Source of the DNA: Candidatus Kouleothrix ribensis
GTDB lineage: Bacteria; Chloroflexota; Chloroflexia; Chloroflexales; Roseiflexaceae
Length of the DNA: 64,000 nt
Direction of reading: 5' to 3'
Assembly (NCBI GenBank): GCA_016722075.1
Contig: JADKGW010000001.1
Coordinates: forward strand, 5,518,001-5,582,000
A model generated the notes under the pieces. That model saw nothing but the letters and a program-made list of their open reading frames with translations, did no database searches and was not told the origin of the DNA. The position numbers were made by a program, and so were the translations under genes. This document shows, piece by piece, positions 59,530 to 64,000 of this stretch (positions are counted from its first letter, which is position 1; the number at the start of each line of letters is the position of its first letter).

Positions 59530-59745
59530 CTACTTTGCACCCTCCTCCGCCTCCATCTCCTGATACAGCACAATCCGTTTGATCCCTAGGGCCTGTAAGA
59601 TCCTGGCAGCCAGTGCGCGCCGTCCGTGTATGACATCATGCACATAGGACGTAGTAAACCCGTGCTCTTCCGCGAATTTTCGTTGCCCCCCGGCTGCCTC
59701 GATTGCAGCGCGCAATCGCGCGCGAACATCTTCTTCGGTCAACAT
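59530..59745 (-). CDS. Small Xre-type HTH regulator
   Basis: ATG 59745 gives 71 residues (MLTEEDVRARLRAAIEAAGG). The HTH QRKFAEEHGFTTSYVHDVIHGRR has the Q-x-x-F-A-E-E ... S-x-V-x-D-V-I-x-G-R-R pattern of Cro/C1-type regulators. It probably controls the adjacent operator palindrome. Confidence 0.75.
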   Translation of the reverse strand: MLTEEDVRARLRAAIEAAGGQRKFAEEHGFTTSYVHDVIHGRRALAARILQALGIKRIVLYQEMEAEEGAK

Positions 59746-59776
59746 TGCTCTTGCATCCGCTAATCCGCTGAATGGT

Positions 59777-59804
59777 AGTATATCACAGCAGCCGGCATTG
59801 TCAA
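59777..59804 (-). promoter_or_regulatory. Promoter TTGACA-N16-TATACT for the HTH gene
   Basis: -35 TTGACA (59799-59804) and -10 TATACT (59777-59782), minus strand, 16-base spacer. It overlaps the end of the integrase remnant. Confidence 0.7.
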
Positions 59805-60154
59805 GCGGCGCGTTTGAGCATTTCATTCTCGGCCTGCATAATCGCGGCGCGCTTCTCCTCGATAGAGACGTGAATATAGCCACCAGTCACGGAGCGCGGC
59901 CCGTGGCCGAGCAGCGCGGCCTTGCAGGCCTCCGATGCGCCGACGCCTCGGCTATCAAAGCGGGTTGCCGCAGTGTGCCGCATCCAATCGAATATCGCCT
60001 CGTAATTACCGGTTGCCCGGTACCGGCTTACGGTCTTGACCAAGGTGTTGAGGTCGTAGTTAACAGGGCTGAGAATAGCTCCTGCATAGCCCTGAAGTTC
60101 GGGATCGAGCAGGAGGTTATCCGACTGGTGCCCCATCTGATGATACACAGGCAT
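59801..60154 (-). pseudogene. Tyrosine recombinase C-terminal remnant
   Basis: The 117-residue frame has TVSRYRATGNYEAIFDWMRHTAAT, ACKAALLGHGPRSVTGGYIH and a C-terminal helix. It keeps R59, LLGH (81-84) and the nucleophile Tyr (Y93), but an Asp replaces the first His of the usual H-x-L-R-H-T, and the N-terminal half with the first Arg is missing. The frame continues upstream into the last codons of the kinase gene, so a recombination event replaced the front. No other integrase is present. Confidence 0.7.
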
Positions 60155-60159
60155 AATGA

Positions 60160-61014
60160 TTATCTCGCTGCTTGGCTACTCCATGCTGCTGCAAGCTCTT
60201 GCGGTGTTCGATAGCGCTCATAGGGCCAGGGTGCGACCATCTTCTCAAGCGCCGGAAGCCCGGCGGCCTGGATATCCCTGAGAAAATCCGCCGATGGTCG
60301 TCCGTGCTGCGCCACATGCTCCACCGTAAGCACCTGATTGCCCGCCTCGAAGGGATGTTGACCAAAAGCGCAAAATGCCAGCACGATACCAAGCGAAAAC
60401 TGGTCAGTGCGCCAGTCGATCAGCTCCTTGTCGTTGTTGAGCTGCTCCGGCGCTGCATAGTAGGGCGACCCAGGCCCACGCATCGCCCAGGTTCCTGTGA
60501 GTGACTCAGCGTTGAGCTGGCGTACAATCCCAAAGTCCACCACCACGGCGGTTTGACCATCTTCCCGGAACATGATGTTATCCGGCTTGAGATCCCGATG
60601 CACGAAGTCATGCGAGGCGATGTGCGCGATCGCGTCGATCAGATGCGCCCCTAGCGAGATGATCGCAGGGGCGCTCATCAGCCCTTGATTTTTGAGCTTA
60701 TCGGTAAGCGGCCCGCCCGCAAGATATTCCTCTGTGGTGGAGAAGTATGTCGTCTGCCCCACGACAAAGGTTTCGAGCGAGAAAAGACGCGCAACGCCGG
60801 GATGATTACAAGTCCGCATGGCCTGAATCTCCCGGTCGTTCCGCTCCTGATGGGTATTCGATTTATACACCTTCAGCGCCAGAGAGCCGCCCTGATCATC
60901 TTTGACATGGAACGTCTCTTTAAATGCGCCCTCGCCGACCTTTGCAATGAACGAAAGGCCCTTATTCCCACAGATGGCCTGCGCGATCTGTGTCAGCTCA
61001 GACGGTTGCGCCAA
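60160..61014 (-). CDS. Serine/threonine protein kinase
   Basis: The 284-residue Hanks-type kinase has the G-loop GEGAFKETFHV at about 28-38, K48, HRDLKPDN (139-146), DFG (160-162) and an APEQ activation-segment end. It has no membrane helix, so it is cytosolic. The TTG start at 61014 has AAGGA upstream. It overlaps the nuclease-like gene by 17 bases and is translationally coupled. Its C-terminal end directly follows the integrase remnant. Confidence 0.85.
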   Translation of the reverse strand: MAQPSELTQIAQAICGNKGLSFIAKVGEGAFKETFHVKDDQGGSLALKVYKSNTHQERNDREIQAMRTCNHPGVARLFSLETFVVGQTTYFSTTEEYLAGGPLTDKLKNQGLMSAPAIISLGAHLIDAIAHIASHDFVHRDLKPDNIMFREDGQTAVVVDFGIVRQLNAESLTGTWAMRGPGSPYYAAPEQLNNDKELIDWRTDQFSLGIVLAFCAFGQHPFEAGNQVLTVEHVAQHGRPSADFLRDIQAAGLPALEKMVAPWPYERYRTPQELAAAWSSQAAR

Positions 61015-61438
61015 TATCGTTCCTTTCTATGATAAGGGTCGCCGCTTGCTGAGAGAGCCGACTCTGAAGCGGTATGAGCCTCGGTGGCTCTAAGAGAACG
61101 ACAATACCATCAGACGAAGGGTAGCAAAGCCCAACAGACCGCCGAGAGAACTCTGCAAAATAGCGTATCGCTCTCCTGGCAACGTCCTCGGGAACCACAA
61201 TGTACGAGAAGTGCGCAAAGCAGGTATTTCGATACGCCTGGTGCAGCGCTTTCCGCCACTTCTGTAGCTTCGCCTCAAAAGCGATGATTTCACCACACTC
61301 ATTCATCGCTATCACGTCCGTCCGCCCACGTAGATAAGAAAACTCGGTTGCTAGCTGCAACGGCCCCCATGGCGAGATTTCGAGGTTTGCAAGTTGTCTG
61401 GTAAATGCCTCGACCAACGTTTGCTCTAAGTGGTACAT
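60998..61438 (-). CDS. PD-(D/E)XK nuclease-like protein
   Basis: The 146-residue protein has D41 (GRTDVIAMNECGE) and E55/K57 (IIAFEAKLQKWRKAL). The D-x13-E-x-K pattern is that of PD-(D/E)XK nucleases, followed by QAYRN and a SYIVVPED strand. It is coupled to the kinase. A two-gene defence or toxin-like unit is plausible. Confidence 0.6.
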   Translation of the reverse strand: MYHLEQTLVEAFTRQLANLEISPWGPLQLATEFSYLRGRTDVIAMNECGEIIAFEAKLQKWRKALHQAYRNTCFAHFSYIVVPEDVARRAIRYFAEFSRRSVGLCYPSSDGIVVLLEPPRLIPLQSRLSQQAATLIIERNDIGATV

Positions 61439-62082
61439 GGGAACATCCTTGCCCTTTCAGCAGTTGCCGCGTGAACATGGCGACGTAGTGCTGCACCACA
61501 GATCGGCTATTAGGTAAAGTCGAGGTGCTACGCTAACTATACACCCCCTGGCAACCCCCACGATGACACTTCTGTGAGAGATCGTCGTTGCCTAACCATA
61601 CTAGCTATCAGCCCACCACCGGCGTGAAAGGCGTCCCATGTTACAGGATAAATCGGCATCCTGCCATCCCCAGGCAAAATGGTACAGCCCTCGTTGTGCT
61701 CCACCATGCATGGTACCGTGGTGTAAAGCGACCAATATTACGCCATAAATGTTGCTTTGACCCACGATCTGAGCCGCAGAGAACCCTTGATATGAGGCAA
61801 TGCGGACGATTGAGTTTACAGATGCGGGTGATTTCAGGGGTGCGTGGCCTGTAAAGCCTTTTGACGAAGTGCGAAAGGCTTTACAAAGGAAGCAGGGGGT
61901 GTGGACACCGCTGATCTTGAAGGTATCTGATTACAGGTTGCCCCTGGTGTCAGCTTCGCTTAGTTTAACCGACAACCTCGTGGACATCGCCCACCGAACG
62001 ACCGCCAACTCGCATAATCCGTATTCTGAAGATCCTTCCCCAGATCGGAAGACACTTTTCTCTTAAATACACGTGTTTGCTT

Positions 62083-62292
62083 TCAATTGCTCGCAACGAC
62101 GTACCAATCCAGGCGCTCAGGACGAGAGATTCGGTCATTTTCCTCATAATTGACAGCAATTGCGAGCAATTCCAAGCAAACGCTAACCCAATTGGGCATG
62201 TTGGCCAAAATAGCCGAGTTCTCGCGATAGATCTGGTTCCTATTACTGACAATTGATAGTACTTGCTCCTGATCGTAAGCAGAACGGCCCAA
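62083..62292 (-). CDS. Possible small or truncated protein
   Basis: The frame (MGRSAYDQEQVL start at 62292) gives about 69 residues with balanced composition and no low-complexity. Upstream codons remain open and read IIGFAAPRLG, so the true start may be earl­ier. It has no recognised family. Confidence 0.3.
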   Translation of the reverse strand: MGRSAYDQEQVLSIVSNRNQIYRENSAILANMPNWVSVCLELLAIAVNYEENDRISRPERLDWYVVASN

Positions 62293-62742
62293 TCGAGGTG
62301 CAGCGAAGCCAATAATGGGCTGCGTCGCGGAGTGGGGCGAGCCGGCGGAGGCCGTGCGAAGCCAGTGCGAAGCTAGCAGCGACCACGCGGAAGCGGCAGG
62401 GGCCGGCGCGGCGTGCGAGGGCGCTCTGTTGATCGGTACGACCTTAGAGACGCCACGACCTTTTGAAGATCACTCCCTCCTTCGAGAGAGCCACGCGCCC
62501 GACGCCACGCCTCCCCACGTCGCAGGCTGAGGAGCGAATGCACCGCAAGCCCAAGCCCGGCCAACGCAACGCAGTGGTCGCAACAGCGAGCGATGGTCGG
62601 GCGCAGCCCCGCGCACAGCGAAGCCGCTTTGGTTTGTCAGCGTAGCGGTTGCCATCAGGCAAGGCAAACCAGCGGTGGAGCGCGCACGGGTGTGGGACGT
62701 GGGGAGGCGCGGCGCGCACGCCGCGCCGGCCCCGCAGGGGCC

Positions 62743-62842
62743 TCGGCCGTGGGGACGGGGGCAGACCGGGCCGGCAAACAGCGCACGCGTCGCTCCTGTG
62801 GAGCGATTTGCCGCGTCAGAATGCCCCCGTCCCCACGGCCGA
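62743..62842. repeat. 21-bp inverted repeat in GC-rich noncoding DNA
   Basis: Arms 62743-62763 and 62822-62842 are perfect, separated by 58 bases. The spacer contains an inner stem (CGCTCC-TGT-GGAGCG). It could be a structured RNA or a cruciform. Confidence 0.65.
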
Positions 62843-62973
62843 TGTTGTAGGCATGGTGCTTCCCTCCCCTACGGCTTCCCCCATGCAGGCGCCCTACAAC
62901 CCACCCGTTTTACCCCCCAGGTTGGATTTGGATACTTCTCGGGAGGGTTTTCGGGCGGGTCATAGGGCAGGTG

Positions 62974-64000
62974 TTAGGGATTTTGCCAGAGCGGATGCGC
63001 CGTAAAGCGGAGCTGATCCGGGAGGTCGATGAGGCGGTCAACCACCTGGCGGCGTGTCCATGCGACCGATGTAAGTTCCTTCCAGCTGGGCCGTATCCGG
63101 GTCGGGTGGATGCGATCCTCGGTCGTGAACAGGTAGGCTGGGCTGACCTCGCGGGTCACTTTGATAATCTCGGTGGCGATGCGCTGCAGCCGTGGCTCGG
63201 TCGGCGTGACGATCAATACGGTAAATCCATCAGTGCCGTAGCGGGCCTGGAGCTTCGGACTGCCGCGATAGGCCTCGTAGGCGCGAACCTTCTCGGCCCA
63301 CGAGTCCAGGTTGGTGGTTCCCTGGTCGATTTCCACAAAGTAGCGCTGCCCACCCATCGTCCATGTCCCATCGGGAAGAATGGGCAGATCGGCTTCTTTC
63401 AGCCGGCCATCTTTCCCCACCCACGTGGCCGCTACCCGGTCATAGCTTGGCCCGGTTCCCGCGTGATCGCGACTGGCCAGCAGGTGATCGCCACGCCAGT
63501 CGACGAGCTGCTGCCCGGCAAACTCCAGGGCGCAGCGCAGGGCCGCATAGAAGGTGCCGATCGCGACGCTGTGCTCAAAGTTCTTAATCGAGCGCTTGCG
63601 CGGGTCTTCGTACCACAGCTCGTCCAATTCATACCCACGGCGCGCGCAGAGCAGTCCGGCGCCGTCCTCGGCCAGCACGTAGGCGTCGGAGAGCCGGGCA
63701 TAGATCACGCTGGCGCGCTCAGCCGTGCGAATGAGTCGGTAAACCAACGGAGCCGCGCCCGCGCGCAACGACACCAGCCGGCTGTAGATATCCGGAGCCG
63801 GGAAAAAGGTGATGGTCGGGTCGATCTTGCGCTGTTCGAGGTAGACCTTATAGCGATCGCGCCAGGTCGGCCAGTGCAGCCACTCAATCGCCGGCACGGT
63901 CAGATAGCGCCCCTCTGAGAGCGAACGAAACACATCGAGATCACGCTCCTGGAGGCGGATGGTCCGGCCGACACCACGTGGCTGTCGGCGCTTGGCTGGC
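62974..64000 (-). CDS. Replication-relaxation family protein, 5' end outside the window
   Basis: The frame is open to the right edge. The codons before GTG 63933 read RTIRLQERDLD, which matches the family's start, so the gene is cut by the window. Motifs are DAYVLAEDGAGLLCARRGYEL, KNFEHSVAIGTFYAALRCAL, YFVEIDQGTTNLDSWAEKVRAYEAY and TVLIVTPTEPRLQRI. This is the Replic_Relax family found on plasmids and integrative elements, with a wHTH followed by a nuclease-like part. Confidence 0.8.
   Translation of the reverse strand, partial: PAKRRQPRGVGRTIRLQERDLDVFRSLSEGRYLTVPAIEWLHWPTWRDRYKVYLEQRKIDPTITFFPAPDIYSRLVSLRAGAAPLVYRLIRTAERASVIYARLSDAYVLAEDGAGLLCARRGYELDELWYEDPRKRSIKNFEHSVAIGTFYAALRCALEFAGQQLVDWRGDHLLASRDHAGTGPSYDRVAATWVGKDGRLKEADLPILPDGTWTMGGQRYFVEIDQGTTNLDSWAEKVRAYEAYRGSPKLQARYGTDGFTVLIVTPTEPRLQRIATEIIKVTREVSPAYLFTTEDRIHPTRIRPSWKELTSVAWTRRQVVDRLIDLPDQLRFTAHPLWQNP

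Larger units (their letters stand above)
61439..62973. other. Long stretch without a clear gene
   Basis: About 1.5 kb. From 62083 to 62292 the minus strand encodes a protein-like fragment (EQVLSIVSNRNQIYREN, NWVSVCLELLAIAVNY) with open codons upstream; it may be a small or truncated gene. From 62300 to 62900 the DNA is very GC-rich with many overlapping low-complexity frames. No gene can be supported there; it contains the inverted repeat at 62743-62842. Confidence 0.4.

Noticed and set aside
62300..62970. Several 60-120 codon frames on both strands
   Set aside because: They overlap each other in all frames with low-complexity GC-rich translation and no ribosome sites.
1..64000. tRNA genes or tRNA-type attachment site
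   Set aside because: I scanned by eye for T-arm-like GGTTCGAATCC and acceptor pairing and found only matches inside genes; a tRNA search program would be needed to be sure.

Overview
The window looks like an almost complete siphovirus-type (HK97-fold) prophage or phage-plasmid genome of about 59 kb, plus some flanking or accessory DNA. The phage backbone is GC-rich. It is interrupted by AT-richer genes near positions 1-525, 14199-16447 and 21637-22170. The host is most likely a high-GC bacterium, perhaps Chloroflexota. That is inference from gene style (LamG plus GTLTSSG-repeat fibre, amplified DUF346-type propeller, replication-relaxation protein); there is no rRNA or other phylogenetic marker here. 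I found no tRNA gene and no CRISPR array.

Layout. 1-1760: end of a membrane protein, a decayed amidase locus, an Xre-type repressor and a small structured RNA. 1761-12640: two leftward operons. One ends with the large terminase. The other carries a possible DNA-modification set (GNAT/Mom-like, TGT-like and DndC-like proteins) with DUF932 and HTH proteins. 12640-13626: control region with a second small RNA, followed by a rightward terminase-small-subunit-like gene. 13627-16758: accessory island with a membrane protein and a secreted lectin-like protein made of nearly identical 141-bp repeats. 16759-20672: leftward 7-deazaguanine operon (folE, queE, queD, a queD paralogue, dpdA-like, ParB-like). 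20732-27599: a third small RNA and leftward accessory genes. 27640-53703: rightward late region in the order lysis genes, fibres, portal/MuF, protease, capsid, connectors, tail tube, tail chaperones with a -1 frameshift site, tape measure, tail tip. 53712-53756: bidirectional terminator. 53768-59745: leftward operon with an FtsK/HerA-type ATPase, a GIY-YIG nuclease, a DnaA-C-like protein and an Xre regulator. 59801-60154: integrase remnant. 60160-61438: kinase plus nuclease pair. 62974-64000: replication-relaxation protein running off the window.

How the parts work together. FolE, QueD and QueE would make 7-carboxy-7-deazaguanine from GTP, and a DpdA-like transglycosylase would exchange it into DNA, probably with the ParB-like partner. 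No QueC is visible, so the base is either made from the carboxy form or completed with host QueC. A second TGT-like protein sits in a separate operon between a Mom-like acyltransferase and a DndC-like PP-loop protein, which suggests a further modification step. Leftward operons share a near-consensus promoter (TTGACA-N17-TATAAT) that recurs in four good copies and one weaker copy. A different, extended -10 promoter class (TGGTATNNT) precedes small RNAs and other units.

Quality caution. Several late genes are split by single-base shifts, most at G runs (LamG fibre/portal, tape measure twice) and others elsewhere (tail terminator-like gene, homing endonuclease, DnaA-C-like gene). Many of these may be sequencing errors. 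The -1 shift in the tail chaperone gene is different: it lies on a canonical C CCA AAC slippery site and is probably programmed.
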